Positions 1 to 8,253 of a stretch of 35,828 nt of DNA are shown one piece after another (within the stretch, counting starts at the first letter, position 1; the number at the start of each line of letters is the position of its first letter). The DNA lies in assembly GCA_021201655.1 (NCBI GenBank), contig JAJQEL010000011.1:1-35828 (forward strand). Direction: 5' to 3'. The notes under the pieces were generated by a model. That model worked only from the letters and a program-made list of their open reading frames with translations. It had not been told where the DNA came from and did not search any database. This stretch comes from Erysipelotrichaceae bacterium (lineage in GTDB: Bacteria; Bacillota_I; Bacilli_A; Erysipelotrichales; Coprobacillaceae). Both the position numbers and the translations under genes were made by a program.

Positions 1-62
1 TCCTTAGTGAACTTTTAATTATTTATTTTGTTCACTTTAGAGAATCATATCATCAGCTCGTT

Positions 63-632
63 TTATTCAATAACCATAGCATCGGGAATATATTTAACAG
101 GATCATCCTTATTAATATAATCATAAAATAATTTGCCTTCAAAATGGTCTAATTCATGTTGTAAACATATAGATAAGAAACCTCTAGCAACTATAGTTAT
201 ATCTTGATGGGTTAAAACATCATAAGCTTTAACTGTTACTTTTGCATGACGCGGAACAACACCTTCAACTTCATAATTAACACTTAAACATCCTTCACCA
301 TCTTTTAAATAAGATTCTTTTTCTGCATAAGAGATAATCTTTGGATTCACTAAAGCATAATCATCGGATTTCTTTAAATTGCCATCACTATCATATGTAA
401 GCACATGAATCGCACACATTCTTTTTGGTATCCCTAGTTGAATAGCTGCAATACCCACAGCTGGCCTTAAATCATATTCTTCACATTTTTCTTCGTCTTG
501 AGAATAAACTAAAAACTCATGCATATCTAATAATAACTGTTCGTCTTCTTTGCTTAAAGGCATCTCAACAGGTAATGATTTTTCCCTAATAGTAGGATTA
601 TCATCTTCTATAATATCCTTCATTAATAACAT
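63..632 (-). CDS. def: Peptide deformylase
   Basis: This cytosolic metalloenzyme removes the formyl group from the N-terminal methionine of new proteins. All three family motifs are visible: GIAAIQLG (the GxGxAAxQ motif), EGCLSV with the metal-binding Cys, and QHELDH with the two His ligands and catalytic Glu. The frame is open further upstream to 719, but GAGGTGG lies five bases before the ATG at 632 and the upstream part overlaps another small gene and its terminator, so I start here. That gives 189 residues, the length of the longer Bacillus-type (class 2) deformylases, including the insert between motifs I and II. No T-rich terminator is obvious after the stop. Family assignment is secure; the start is inferred from the ribosome binding site. 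Confidence 0.95.
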   Translation of the reverse strand: MLLMKDIIEDDNPTIREKSLPVEMPLSKEDEQLLLDMHEFLVYSQDEEKCEEYDLRPAVGIAAIQLGIPKRMCAIHVLTYDSDGNLKKSDDYALVNPKIISYAEKESYLKDGEGCLSVNYEVEGVVPRHAKVTVKAYDVLTHQDITIVARGFLSICLQHELDHFEGKLFYDYINKDDPVKYIPDAMVIE

Positions 633-678
633 TTCTTCCACCTCGCTAGTTATTCTAACATAAAAATCAATACAATGC

Positions 679-704
679 AAAAATATGCTAGAATTTCTAG
701 CATA
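679..704 (-). terminator. Terminator of the YjcZ-like gene
   Basis: A 9-bp perfect stem (684-692 with 696-704, 3-nt loop) is followed on the minus strand by five T. The stop codon of the 53-residue gene (697-699) lies inside the stem. The stem is AT-rich, so strength is uncertain. Confidence 0.75.
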
Positions 705-858
705 CTTTTGTACATCCACAGATAATCAATAATAAGAAAACAACTAGCACAATGGCGAACCATGTACCACCACTGCCACCCATTGTGCCACAGCTAAATG
801 GATTATATCCATAAACAGGATAATAACCATATCCGCCATAATTATAGCATCCGTTCAT
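697..858 (-). CDS. YjcZ-like small membrane protein (53 aa)
   Basis: The ORF encodes 53 residues starting MNGCYNYGGYGYYPVYGYN. A Gly/Tyr-rich N-terminal half is followed by GGSGG and one hydrophobic segment (WFAIVLVVFLLLIICG, about residues 33-48), then a short Cys/Lys tail. A Gly-rich head followed by a FALIVVLFILLII-like helix is typical of the YjcZ family of short sporulation-associated proteins in Bacillus. An ideal ribosome binding site (AAAGGAGG) sits 6 bases before the ATG and a hairpin terminator overlaps the stop, so the gene is well supported despite its size. Five cysteines are unusual for the family. It lies 64 bp upstream of def on the same strand and is divergent from the UPF0223 gene. 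Membership is judged from pattern, not alignment; a role in sporulation is inferred. Confidence 0.75.
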   Translation of the reverse strand: MNGCYNYGGYGYYPVYGYNPFSCGTMGGSGGTWFAIVLVVFLLLIICGCTKVC

Positions 859-926
859 AACAATCCTCCTTTCATCTTAAATTATTCTTTAGTTATAAAA
901 TTGCTAGGGTTTCTACCTATTTATTA

Positions 927-955
927 TTTAAATTTTTTAAGATATCATGTATAAT
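927..955 (+). promoter_or_regulatory. Promoter of the UPF0223–ftsW–coaD operon
   Basis: A perfect TATAAT -10 box lies at 950-955, with only a weak TTTAAA -35 at 927-932 (17-bp spacing). Transcription would begin near 962, just before the AGAGGTGA ribosome binding site of the first gene. Confidence 0.6.
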
Positions 956-976
956 ATGTTATCAAGAGGTGATAAA

Positions 977-1237
977 ATGTACGATTATCCATTAGATTAT
1001 ACTTGGAGTACAGATGATGTGATTGATGTTATGTCTTTATATAATGCTGTTGAAAAAGCTTATGAAGAAGGTATTTCAAAGGCAGAATTAATGGACTGTT
1101 ATCAAAAGTATATTAAAATTGTAGATACCAAGAGTGAACAAAAGAAATTTGATCAGGCTTTTAAAGAAGCATCTGGTTATTCTATATATAAAGCTATACA
1201 AATGGCAAAAGATAATGATTGGATTGATTTAAGATGA
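977..1237 (+). CDS. UPF0223 family protein (YktA-like)
   Basis: This 86-residue protein has the UPF0223 pattern: an N-terminal YPLDYTWSTDDVIDVM stretch, then a helical region with AVEKAYEEGI and a basic, Lys-rich middle. The biochemical function of the family is unknown. The frame is open from 947, but that ATG overlaps the -10 box; AGAGGTGAT just before 977 fixes the start. The last four bases (ATGA) overlap the start of ftsW, so the two are probably translationally coupled. It opens a seven-gene run ending at coaD. Confidence 0.85.
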   Translation: MYDYPLDYTWSTDDVIDVMSLYNAVEKAYEEGISKAELMDCYQKYIKIVDTKSEQKKFDQAFKEASGYSIYKAIQMAKDNDWIDLR

Positions 1238-2466
1238 AAAGAATACGATATATTATTGATTTAATTAGAAGAATATTTAGAAGTCGTGGTGTCGATCGTC
1301 CAATTTATTTTTGTGTTATTTTCTTATCTATTTTTGGTATTATCATGATTGGTAGTGCTTCAGTTGGTTCGACAGCAAAATATGGAGCTAATTATGCGAT
1401 TATGAATATGTCTAAACAAGCATTATTTGTCTTATTGGGCTTAGGTATAATGATATTTTTTACGCGATGTTTTAAAAAGTCTTGGATTAATGAATATTCT
1501 ACTTGGATTATTTATTTGATTGGTTTTATTATGTTATTAGCATGCTTATTTTTTGAGGATGTTAATGGCTCAAAAGCCTGGATACATATTGGCTCTTTTA
1601 CCATTCAATCATCTGAGTTTATGAAGATTATCTTAATTTTATTTTTATCTTATCATTTCGGCGAGATTGAAGAGTATTGTGTTATCCCAAAAAATATTTC
1701 AACAGAAAAACGTCATAGCATGTATTTACGTAAGGTATGGTATTGTATTATTAGACCAATTATTGCTTGCCTTGCGGCATTTGCTGTAGTAGGTTTATTG
1801 CAAAGTGATTTAGGAAGTGCCTTGATTATTGCTTTTATATGTATGGGCTTGTTTTATGTAACACCAAGACCTTTTTATCGTAAGTTTAAAAAAGTCGCAT
1901 CTGTGTTATTAGTGGCTGTATGTGTTATTTTTGCCTTTTTGGCAGGATTTGTCTTAAAATCGCATCAGTTAGCACGTTTTACCACCTGGTTAAATCCGTT
2001 AGGAGATGCCTTGGGTGACGGCTATCAATTGGTTAATTCAATGATTGCATTTACCAATGGAGGTTTATTTGGGTTAGGTTTTGGCAGTAGTCAGCAAAAA
2101 TATGGTTTTATTCCAGAATCCCATAATGATTTTATTGCGGCTATTATTTATGAGGAATTAGGTTTAGTAGGGTTTTTGATGTTTTTAATTCCTTATTGTA
2201 TTATTATATATAGACTGTTCCAATATGGCTTAAAAATGAGAGATACCAAGAGTAAACTTATTTTATATGGTGTTGGTTTATATTTCTTTGCCCATTTAAT
2301 TATTAATGTGGGTGGTGTTTCTGGATTAATTCCAATGACAGGTGTACCATTATTGCTCATATCATATGGTGGTTCTTCATTATGGGCTTCTATGATTGGT
2401 TTGGGCATTTGTCAATCTATTATCGCTAAATATAATCGTGATCTTTTAAAAGCACAAATTGAATAA
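1234..2466 (+). CDS. ftsW: SEDS peptidoglycan glycosyltransferase, FtsW type
   Basis: This polytopic membrane enzyme of the SEDS family polymerises lipid II into glycan strands with a class B PBP partner. Family signatures are present in order: IGSASV near the N-terminus, QSSEFMKI, LLQSDLGSALI, GDGYQLVNSMIAFTNGG, and FIPESHNDFIAAIIYEELG. The last contains the Asp (D299) matching the essential acidic residue of FtsW/RodA. About ten hydrophobic segments are visible in 410 residues, a normal length. FtsW and RodA cannot be separated rigorously by eye. I choose FtsW because the following ylbD–coaD order matches the Bacillus region that contains ftsW. It overlaps UPF0223 by 4 nt. Confidence 0.9.
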   Translation: MKRIRYIIDLIRRIFRSRGVDRPIYFCVIFLSIFGIIMIGSASVGSTAKYGANYAIMNMSKQALFVLLGLGIMIFFTRCFKKSWINEYSTWIIYLIGFIMLLACLFFEDVNGSKAWIHIGSFTIQSSEFMKIILILFLSYHFGEIEEYCVIPKNISTEKRHSMYLRKVWYCIIRPIIACLAAFAVVGLLQSDLGSALIIAFICMGLFYVTPRPFYRKFKKVASVLLVAVCVIFAFLAGFVLKSHQLARFTTWLNPLGDALGDGYQLVNSMIAFTNGGLFGLGFGSSQQKYGFIPESHNDFIAAIIYEELGLVGFLMFLIPYCIIIYRLFQYGLKMRDTKSKLILYGVGLYFFAHLIINVGGVSGLIPMTGVPLLLISYGGSSLWASMIGLGICQSIIAKYNRDLLKAQIE

Positions 2467-2494
2467 TTGAACATATGCTACAATAGGTGAGAAT

Positions 2495-2797
2495 ATGGAT
2501 ATTGATAATTTTAAAACTTTTATAAGGACTATTCCATCCATTAGAGATGAAGTAGAAAATGGTCGTTATTCCTGGCAACAACTCTATGAATATTATGTTT
2601 TATATGGCGAAAATGATAAAATATGGGAACCCTATAAAAAGGATACGCATACAGATTTATCTTATCTATTAGATATTTTAAAAAATATTGACCTTGATGC
2701 TCTGTCTAAAACATTTGAAGGATTACAACAGGTATTAAGTTTATTATCAACATTTATGGTTAAAGAAGAAAAGAAACCTTCGTGGTATGATGATTGA
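2495..2797 (+). CDS. ylbD: YlbD-like protein
   Basis: This 100-residue protein matches the YlbD family, which databases label 'putative coat protein'. Characteristic are FKTFIRTIPSIRDEV near the start, WQQLYEYYVLYGENDKIWEPYK in the middle, and a helical C-terminus where YlbD proteins become variable. It is shorter than the Bacillus protein. AGGTGAG precedes the ATG. The next gene starts 7 bp beyond its stop. Function is unknown; the coat assignment rests on Bacillus and should not be assumed here. The position between ftsW and ylbE/ylbF supports orthology. Confidence 0.8.
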   Translation: MDIDNFKTFIRTIPSIRDEVENGRYSWQQLYEYYVLYGENDKIWEPYKKDTHTDLSYLLDILKNIDLDALSKTFEGLQQVLSLLSTFMVKEEKKPSWYDD

Positions 2798-2804
2798 GGA
2801 AAAA

Positions 2805-2972
2805 ATGATGCAATATATGAGAATGCATCCAAACTGGTATCTTATATTATCTAGATATCCTGAGCGATTAGATACTTTTATAAAGCAATATCGCTTAGAT
2901 AACCATTGTACTATGGATGATTATATATCTAAAATAGGAATTATCATACAAATGATAGAAATGTTAATGTAG
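2805..2972 (+). CDS. ylbE: YlbE-like protein
   Basis: This small 55-residue protein has a conserved core HPNWYLILSRYPERL, resembling the PxWYRxLSRxPxxL core of YlbE-like proteins, and ends in a Met-rich helix. The frame is open from 2787, overlapping ylbD, but TTGAGGA at 2794-2800 points to the ATG at 2805 (or 2808). This start avoids the overlap. Function is unknown in the family. Synteny with ylbD upstream and ylbF downstream supports the call. Confidence 0.75.
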   Translation: MMQYMRMHPNWYLILSRYPERLDTFIKQYRLDNHCTMDDYISKIGIIIQMIEMLM

Positions 2973-2980
2973 GAGAATAT

Positions 2981-3328
2981 ATGTTTGAGATAATTAATGA
3001 ACTTGTAGAAGCTATTAAAAAAGATGATATTTATAAATCATATATAAAAGCTAATGATAATTTAAATGATGCAAAAACATTAGCATTGCTTTCAAGGCAT
3101 CAAAATTTAATGGAAGATTATTATCGTTTAAGACAATATGAATCCTATACATCATTAGATCAAATTAAAAAAGATATTAAAGATGTGAATGATGATATTC
3201 AAAAAAATGATCAAATTATGAATTATTATAACTATTATTATCAATTAAACGATTTATTAGAAGAAGTGACGCATATCGTATTTAATGATATTAGTGATGA
3301 ATTAAATTTAACGAGGTTTGAACTATGA
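2981..3328 (+). CDS. ylbF: YlbF/YmcA family protein (RicF-like)
   Basis: This 115-residue all-helical protein of the Com_YlbF family is rich in Lys, Asp, Asn and Tyr, with a central heptad-like helix. In Bacillus subtilis YlbF (RicF) joins YmcA and YaaT in the Ric complex, which affects RNase Y-dependent mRNA maturation and thereby competence, sporulation and biofilm. Here the role is inferred from family and synteny. A good site (AGGAGA) precedes the ATG, and the stop overlaps rsmD by 4 nt. The YmcA and YaaT partners are not in this window. Confidence 0.85.
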   Translation: MFEIINELVEAIKKDDIYKSYIKANDNLNDAKTLALLSRHQNLMEDYYRLRQYESYTSLDQIKKDIKDVNDDIQKNDQIMNYYNYYYQLNDLLEEVTHIVFNDISDELNLTRFEL

Positions 3329-3879
3329 GAGTGATTGCTGGTAAATATCGAAGCAGACGCTTAAAAACTGTGGATTCTTCATTAACTAGACCTACCACTG
3401 ATAAAAACAAAGAAAATTTATTTAATATGATAGGTCCTTATTTTCAAGGTGGTACTTGCTTAGATTTATTTGCAGGTAGTGGAGGATTAGGTATTGAGGC
3501 CATTAGTCGTGGTATGGAAGAATTATATAGTGTGGATAAGCAATACAAGGCTTTTGCGGTTATTAGAGATAATTTTGCTGATTTAAAAATAGATGGTCAT
3601 GTTTATAAGATGGATTATCGCAAGGCATTGGATAAATTTAATGATATGCATTTATCTTTTGATTTGGTTTTATTAGATCCTCCTTATAGTATGAAAATTA
3701 ATGAATCTATTATCTATTATCTACTAGAACATCATATGTTAAATGATGGATGTATCATTGTTATAGAAGACAAAATAGCAGAAGCTTTAACATTTAATGA
3801 ACCTTTTTACTTGTATAAACAACAAACTTATGGTATAACCATTTTACAGATTATTAAATATAAAGGAGAACGCTCATGA
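3325..3879 (+). CDS. rsmD: 16S rRNA (guanine966-N2)-methyltransferase
   Basis: This SAM-dependent enzyme methylates G966 of 16S rRNA during small-subunit assembly. Visible are the N-terminal RVIAGKYRSRRLK signature, SAM-binding motif I (DLFAGSGGLGIEAISRG, about residues 48-64) and catalytic motif IV (LLDPPYS). The length of 184 residues is standard. It overlaps ylbF and coaD by 4 nt each (ATGA junctions). The rsmD-coaD pair is a widespread conserved arrangement, which supports both names. Confidence 0.95.
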   Translation: MRVIAGKYRSRRLKTVDSSLTRPTTDKNKENLFNMIGPYFQGGTCLDLFAGSGGLGIEAISRGMEELYSVDKQYKAFAVIRDNFADLKIDGHVYKMDYRKALDKFNDMHLSFDLVLLDPPYSMKINESIIYYLLEHHMLNDGCIIVIEDKIAEALTFNEPFYLYKQQTYGITILQIIKYKGERS

Positions 3880-4352
3880 AAGCAGTCTATGCAGGAACAT
3901 TTGATCCCGTTACAAATGGACATTTAGATATTATTGGTCGTGCAAGTCGTATGTATGATCATTTATTTGTGACTATTTTTGATAATCCAGGTAAAGCAAC
4001 TTTATTTACATTAGAGGAAAGAATGGAATTATTAAGACAAGTAACAGCACGATATGATAACGTGAGTGTTGATTATAGTGATGCGCTAGCCGTGGAATAT
4101 GCAAAAGATAAAGATGCTTTTGTATTGGTTCGTGGTTTGCGAGCAACGATGGATTTTGAATATGAGCTACAATTAGCTTTTTGTAATTATTACTTAGATG
4201 AAAATATTGAAATGGTTTTTTTGATGACAAGACCAAGTCAATCATATATTTCTTCTTCTTCAGTTAAGGAAATTGCTATGCACCATCATAGTGTTACGGG
4301 TTTAGTATCTCCTGAAGTTGAAGAGGCTTTAAAAATGAAATTTGATGGATAG
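3876..4352 (+). CDS. coaD: Phosphopantetheine adenylyltransferase
   Basis: This enzyme transfers AMP from ATP to 4'-phosphopantetheine, the penultimate step of coenzyme A synthesis. The nucleotidyltransferase signature AGTFDPVTNGH (an HxGH variant, TNGH) is at the N-terminus, and the ISSSSVKE motif that binds ATP phosphates is near residue 128. The length of 158 residues is typical of the hexameric bacterial enzyme. AAAGGAGAA precedes the ATG. It is the last gene of the ftsW run and is followed by a possible weak terminator. Confidence 0.96.
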   Translation: MKAVYAGTFDPVTNGHLDIIGRASRMYDHLFVTIFDNPGKATLFTLEERMELLRQVTARYDNVSVDYSDALAVEYAKDKDAFVLVRGLRATMDFEYELQLAFCNYYLDENIEMVFLMTRPSQSYISSSSVKEIAMHHHSVTGLVSPEVEEALKMKFDG

Positions 4353-4377
4353 ATAATTGATAGTCTATCTATTTTTT
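4349..4377 (+). terminator. Weak hairpin between coaD and pyrB
   Basis: ATAGATA (4349-4355) pairs with TATCTAT (4366-4372), with a 10-nt loop, and a run of T follows at 4372-4377. The stem is short and AT-rich and starts at the coaD stop codon. It may only partly end transcription; no convincing separate promoter for pyrB was seen. Confidence 0.45.
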
Positions 4378-4405
4378 TAAATAAAAATATAGGAAGGAGA
4401 TAAAT

Positions 4406-5278
4406 ATGAAGGGGATTGTGAATTTAAGTGATTTAAGTTTAGCAGAAATTAATGATTTATTAGATGAAGCTATTGCCTTTAAAAATGGCAAAGGTGTTAA
4501 TTATCATCGTAGAAAAGTGGTTGCAAATTTATTTTTCGAACCTTCTACAAGAACACATTATAGTTTTGATATGGCAGAAGGAAATTTAGGATGCCGTATC
4601 CAGAATTTTGAAGCTGTTAATTCAAGTTTAAAAAAGGGTGAAACTCTTTATGATACTTGTAAATTGTTTGAAAGTATCGGATGTGATTGTTTAGTGATTA
4701 GACACTTTGATGATGATTATTATAAACAGCTAACGCATCTTAATGTACCAATTATAAATGCAGGTGATGGTAAAGGAAATCATCCGTCTCAATCGTTATT
4801 AGATTTAATGACTATTAAAGAAGAATTTGGTCATTTTGAAGGTTTGAAATGTGTCATAGTTGGGGATATTCTTCATTCGCGAGTAGCTCATTCAAATTAT
4901 GGGGTGATGAAACGACTTGGTATGGAAGTGTATACTGCTGGTCCTTTAGAATATAAGCAGGAAGGATATAACTTTGTAGATTTTGATGAAGTTATTGAAG
5001 ATATGGATATTGTCATGTTGCTTAGAGTACAACACGAAAGACATATTGGTGATGAGAAATTCTCTAAGAAGAATTATCATCATATTTACGGATTATCTCA
5101 TGAACGATATAATCGTATGAAAGAAACTGCTATTATTATGCACCCTGCCCCAGTAAATAGAGATGTTGAAATTAGTGATGATCTTGTAGAAAGTGAAAAG
5201 AGTCGTATTTTTACGCAAATGCATAATGGTGTATTTGTAAGAATGGCGATGATACATAAGGTGTTAGAAGATGCATAA
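4406..5278 (+). CDS. pyrB: Aspartate carbamoyltransferase catalytic chain
   Basis: The enzyme condenses carbamoyl phosphate with aspartate, the committed step of pyrimidine synthesis. Signature elements are FFEPSTRTHYSF (carbamoyl phosphate-binding STRT loop, about residue 51), GNHPSQSLLDLMTI, GDILHSRVAHSN, and MHPAPVNRDVEI near the C-terminus. The length of 290 residues fits the unregulated trimeric form; no pyrI is adjacent. AGGAAGGAG precedes the ATG. It opens pyrB-pyrC-pyrK-pyrD and overlaps pyrC by 8 nt. The leader is only 53 bp and shows no PyrR attenuator-like structure. Confidence 0.96.
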   Translation: MKGIVNLSDLSLAEINDLLDEAIAFKNGKGVNYHRRKVVANLFFEPSTRTHYSFDMAEGNLGCRIQNFEAVNSSLKKGETLYDTCKLFESIGCDCLVIRHFDDDYYKQLTHLNVPIINAGDGKGNHPSQSLLDLMTIKEEFGHFEGLKCVIVGDILHSRVAHSNYGVMKRLGMEVYTAGPLEYKQEGYNFVDFDEVIEDMDIVMLLRVQHERHIGDEKFSKKNYHHIYGLSHERYNRMKETAIIMHPAPVNRDVEISDDLVESEKSRIFTQMHNGVFVRMAMIHKVLEDA

Positions 5279-6551
5279 TTATTTATTAAAAAATGCCCAT
5301 CTTTATATGAATCATACTTTTAGAGATGTTGATATTTTAATCGAAGATGGTTTTATAAAACAAATTGATACAAACATAGAAAGTAATTTTCCAGCATATG
5401 ATTTATCAGGTAAACTTGTATGTCATAACTTTATTGATATGCATGCCCATTTAAGAGAACCAGGCTACGAATATAAGGAAACCATTGATACAGGCAGTTT
5501 GTCTGCATTATATGGTGGATATGGAACTATTTGTGCAATGGCCAATACGAATCCATGTATGGATAATGTAGAGACAATTAGGGATTTTAAACAACGAGTC
5601 AAAAAAGATGGTCATGTTAATATCTATACTTATAGTGCTATTACTAAGAATCTTTTAGGTAAGCAGCTTGTTGATATGGATAGTAATATTCAAGAAGATA
5701 TTGTTATTGGTTTTTCTGATGATGGTAAAGGTGTACAAAGTGATACTATGATGGATAAGGCTATGAAGAAGGTAGCTTCTTTAGATAGTATTATTTGTGC
5801 CCATTGTGAAGATGAAAGTGAATTACATGGAGGATGCATCCATGAAGGACATTATGCTAAGGAACATGGTCTTATAGGTATTAATAATGCTTCTGAATAT
5901 AAGCAGGTTGATAGAGATATTCAATTAGTAAGAAAATATCATAATCGTTATCATGTCTGTCATATTTCAACTAAAGAAACTGTGCAACTTATAAGAGTTG
6001 CTAAAAACGAAGGTTTACGTGTAAGTGGTGAAGCCACACCACATCATTTAATTTTGACAGAAGATAATATTAAAGATTGTCATCCTAACTATAAAATGAA
6101 TCCTCCGGTACGTTCTAAGGAGGATCATCAAGCCATTATTAATGGCTTGAATGATGGCACGATAACAGTTATATCTACAGATCATGCACCACATTCTAAA
6201 GCTGAAAAGATGCAACATATTTCTCAAGCACCATTTGGTATTATTGGTAATCAACACGCTTTTCCATTATTATATACTTATCTTGTTAAGAAGAATCTTG
6301 TATCTTTAAATACGATTCTTGATGCTATGACTTCTGGCCCTGCAAAGGTTTTAGGAATTGATGATGATATAGCAGTTAATAAGATTGCTAATTTATGTAT
6401 TTTTGATCTTGATGAAATATTTACCATCAAAGAAGAAGATATTAAATCAAAAGCATGTAATACACCATTTTTAGGTGTTGAATGTTATGGTAAAATATAT
6501 GGTAACATCTTAAATGGAGAATTATATTTAATGGAGGATAATGATGAATAA
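5271..6551 (+). CDS. pyrC: Dihydroorotase, class I
   Basis: This zinc amidohydrolase interconverts carbamoyl-aspartate and dihydroorotate. The metal motif DMHAHLREPGYEYKE (H58 and H60) at the N-terminus, MANTNP, GFSDDGKG, CHIS, and STDHAPHS near residue 302 define the class I bacterial form. The length of 426 residues is typical. Its start lies within the last 8 nt of pyrB and its end overlaps the start of pyrK, so the operon is translated as a tightly coupled unit. Confidence 0.96.
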   Translation: MHNYLLKNAHLYMNHTFRDVDILIEDGFIKQIDTNIESNFPAYDLSGKLVCHNFIDMHAHLREPGYEYKETIDTGSLSALYGGYGTICAMANTNPCMDNVETIRDFKQRVKKDGHVNIYTYSAITKNLLGKQLVDMDSNIQEDIVIGFSDDGKGVQSDTMMDKAMKKVASLDSIICAHCEDESELHGGCIHEGHYAKEHGLIGINNASEYKQVDRDIQLVRKYHNRYHVCHISTKETVQLIRVAKNEGLRVSGEATPHHLILTEDNIKDCHPNYKMNPPVRSKEDHQAIINGLNDGTITVISTDHAPHSKAEKMQHISQAPFGIIGNQHAFPLLYTYLVKKNLVSLNTILDAMTSGPAKVLGIDDDIAVNKIANLCIFDLDEIFTIKEEDIKSKACNTPFLGVECYGKIYGNILNGELYLMEDNDE

Positions 6552-7302
6552 ATATCAAGGTATGATGACTATTATTTCTAAAAATGAACTGATTAAAGAT
6601 GTTTATGAAATGCTTTTAGAAGGTAAAGCAGCTTCTTATATAACTACACCAGGACAATTTATCAATATTAAACTCAATGATTCTTTGCAGCCTTATCTTC
6701 GTAGACCTATGAGCATTTGTGATTATGATGAAAATCATATTAAAATCATTTTTAGGGTTGTTGGAACAGGTACTAAAATATTGGCTGATAAAAAGATTGG
6801 TGATACTTTAGATTGTTTAACGGGTTTAGGTAATGGTTTTAATGAAACAAATTATAAAGATGTTGTTGTGATTGGGGGAGGATTAGGCGTTCCGCCAATG
6901 TATGCCCTTACTAAAAGACTTATTCAACAAAATGTAAAAGTTCATGTTGTTTTAGGTTTTAATGATCAATCTTCTATTTTTTATCAAAATGAATTTTCAC
7001 AATTAGCGCCTACTTCGATTGCTACTATGGATGGTAGTGTTGGCATCAAAGGAACTGTTGTTGATGCATTGAAGGTGTATGACTTTCCTATGGATGCTTA
7101 TTATGCATGCGGCCCTGAAAAAATGTTAGAAGCATTAGCTCTCAATTATCCCAATAATGGATATCTTTCATATGAAGCTCGTATGGGGTGTGGCTTTGGG
7201 GCATGCATGGGCTGCTCTTGTAAAGTAAAATCACAGCCTTATAAACGTATATGCATGGAAGGTCCCGTATTATTATCAAGTGAGGTGATGATTAATGGCT
7301 AA
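6544..7302 (+). CDS. pyrK: Dihydroorotate dehydrogenase B, electron transfer subunit
   Basis: PyrK carries FAD and a 2Fe-2S cluster and passes electrons from PyrD to NAD+. An FAD-binding barrel comes first ([20 protein letters not shown]), then an NAD-binding fold ([19 protein letters not shown]). The C-terminal cluster motif has four Cys in [12 protein letters not shown] and RICMEG. GGAGG at 6533-6537 is three bases from ATG 6541 and six from ATG 6544; I take 6544, giving 252 residues. It overlaps pyrC and, by 8 nt, pyrD, its obligate partner. Confidence 0.95.
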   Translation: MNKYQGMMTIISKNELIKDVYEMLLEGKAASYITTPGQFINIKLNDSLQPYLRRPMSICDYDENHIKIIFRVVGTGTKILADKKIGDTLDCLTGLGNGFNETNYKDVVVIGGGLGVPPMYALTKRLIQQNVKVHVVLGFNDQSSIFYQNEFSQLAPTSIATMDGSVGIKGTVVDALKVYDFPMDAYYACGPEKMLEALALNYPNNGYLSYEARMGCGFGACMGCSCKVKSQPYKRICMEGPVLLSSEVMING

Positions 7303-8212
7303 ATTATATGTTAGTTTACCTGGCTTAGATATGAAAAATCCTGTTATTCCAGCCTCAGGAACATTTGGCTTTGGCTATGAATTTGCCAGATTTTATGATT
7401 TAAATCTATTGGGTTCAATGATGCTTAAAGGGACAACTTTAGAACCTAGATATGGAAATCCATTACCAAGAATCGCTGAAGGAGCAAGTGGTATGTTGAA
7501 TGCGATAGGGTTGCAAAATCCTGGTGTGGAAGCTGTTATGAACGAAGAATTAGAGAAACTACGACCTTTATATAATGATAAAGTCATTGCCAATATTGGT
7601 GGTAGTGGTATAGATGATTATGTGGAAACAGCAAGACGCTTATCAACACATGACATGGTTGGTGCTTTAGAACTCAATATTTCCTGTCCAAATGTTCATT
7701 GCGGCGGCATTCAATTTGGCACCAATCCACAAATGGCGGCCGATGTAACAAGACAAGTCAAAGCGGTATCACAAAAACCTGTATATGTAAAATTATCACC
7801 TAATGTGACTGATATTGTTGAGATGGCTTTGGCAGTTGAAGCGGCTGGAGCTGATGGTATTTCCATGATTAATACTTTGGTTGGTATGCGTTTTGATATA
7901 CGCACGGGGAAACCAATTATAGCTAATAAAACAGGGGGTTATAGTGGACCAGCAATATTCCCAGTGGCCTTGCGTATGGTTTATCAGGTATCGCAAGCGG
8001 TTTCTATTCCTGTTATTGGTATGGGAGGTATTGCGAGTGGTCAGGATGCGATTGAGATGATGATAGCTGGGGCAAGCGCAGTAGCCGTTGGTTGTCAAAA
8101 TTTGATTGATCCTTATGCTTGTGTCAGGATTATTAAAGAAATGAATGATATCTTAGATCAACAAGGTATTGCAGATGTTAATGAAATTGTTGGGAAATCA
8201 CATCAATATTGA
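7295..8212 (+). CDS. pyrD: Dihydroorotate dehydrogenase B, catalytic subunit
   Basis: This FMN enzyme oxidises dihydroorotate to orotate. The N-terminus [18 protein letters not shown] and the motif [15 protein letters not shown] carry the class 1B features; C131 is the catalytic Cys. FMN-binding elements [19 protein letters not shown] and IPVIGMGGI follow. The length of 305 residues is normal. With pyrK directly upstream it forms the NAD-dependent PyrD2K2 complex. The rest of the UMP pathway (carbamoyl phosphate synthase, pyrE, pyrF) is outside the window. A perfect 12-bp hairpin follows the stop. Confidence 0.97.
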   Translation: MAKLYVSLPGLDMKNPVIPASGTFGFGYEFARFYDLNLLGSMMLKGTTLEPRYGNPLPRIAEGASGMLNAIGLQNPGVEAVMNEELEKLRPLYNDKVIANIGGSGIDDYVETARRLSTHDMVGALELNISCPNVHCGGIQFGTNPQMAADVTRQVKAVSQKPVYVKLSPNVTDIVEMALAVEAAGADGISMINTLVGMRFDIRTGKPIIANKTGGYSGPAIFPVALRMVYQVSQAVSIPVIGMGGIASGQDAIEMMIAGASAVAVGCQNLIDPYACVRIIKEMNDILDQQGIADVNEIVGKSHQY

Positions 8213-8219
8213 TTAAATA

Positions 8220-8253
8220 CACCCTATTTAGGTATACTAAATAGGGTGATTTT
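8220..8253 (+). terminator. 12-bp hairpin: pyr operon end, masks next ribosome binding site
   Basis: CACCCTATTTAG (8220-8231) pairs perfectly with CTAAATAGGGTG (8237-8248), loop GTATA, followed by ATTTT. As a terminator it would end the pyr operon, though the T-run is short. The Shine-Dalgarno GGTGAT (8245-8250) of the gene at 8254 lies largely in the 3' arm, so the same structure could block translation of that gene. Confidence 0.75.

Noticed and set aside
1-10. TCCTTAGTGA at the window start matches the reverse complement of 35670-35679
   Set aside because: A 10-base match is within chance for a window of this size and composition, and no transposase or target duplication accompanies it.
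6-36. 7-bp inverted repeat AGTGAAC/GTTCACT after def
   Set aside because: Seventeen-nt loop and no T-run on the minus strand, so not a convincing terminator.
2476-2484. Extended -10 look-alike (TGCTACAAT) before ylbD
   Set aside because: Transcription from it would start inside or after the ribosome binding site at 2485-2491, leaving none for ylbD, and no -35 is present.
4353-4405. PyrR-binding attenuator before pyrB
   Set aside because: The leader is too short and has only one weak hairpin with no alternative antiterminator.
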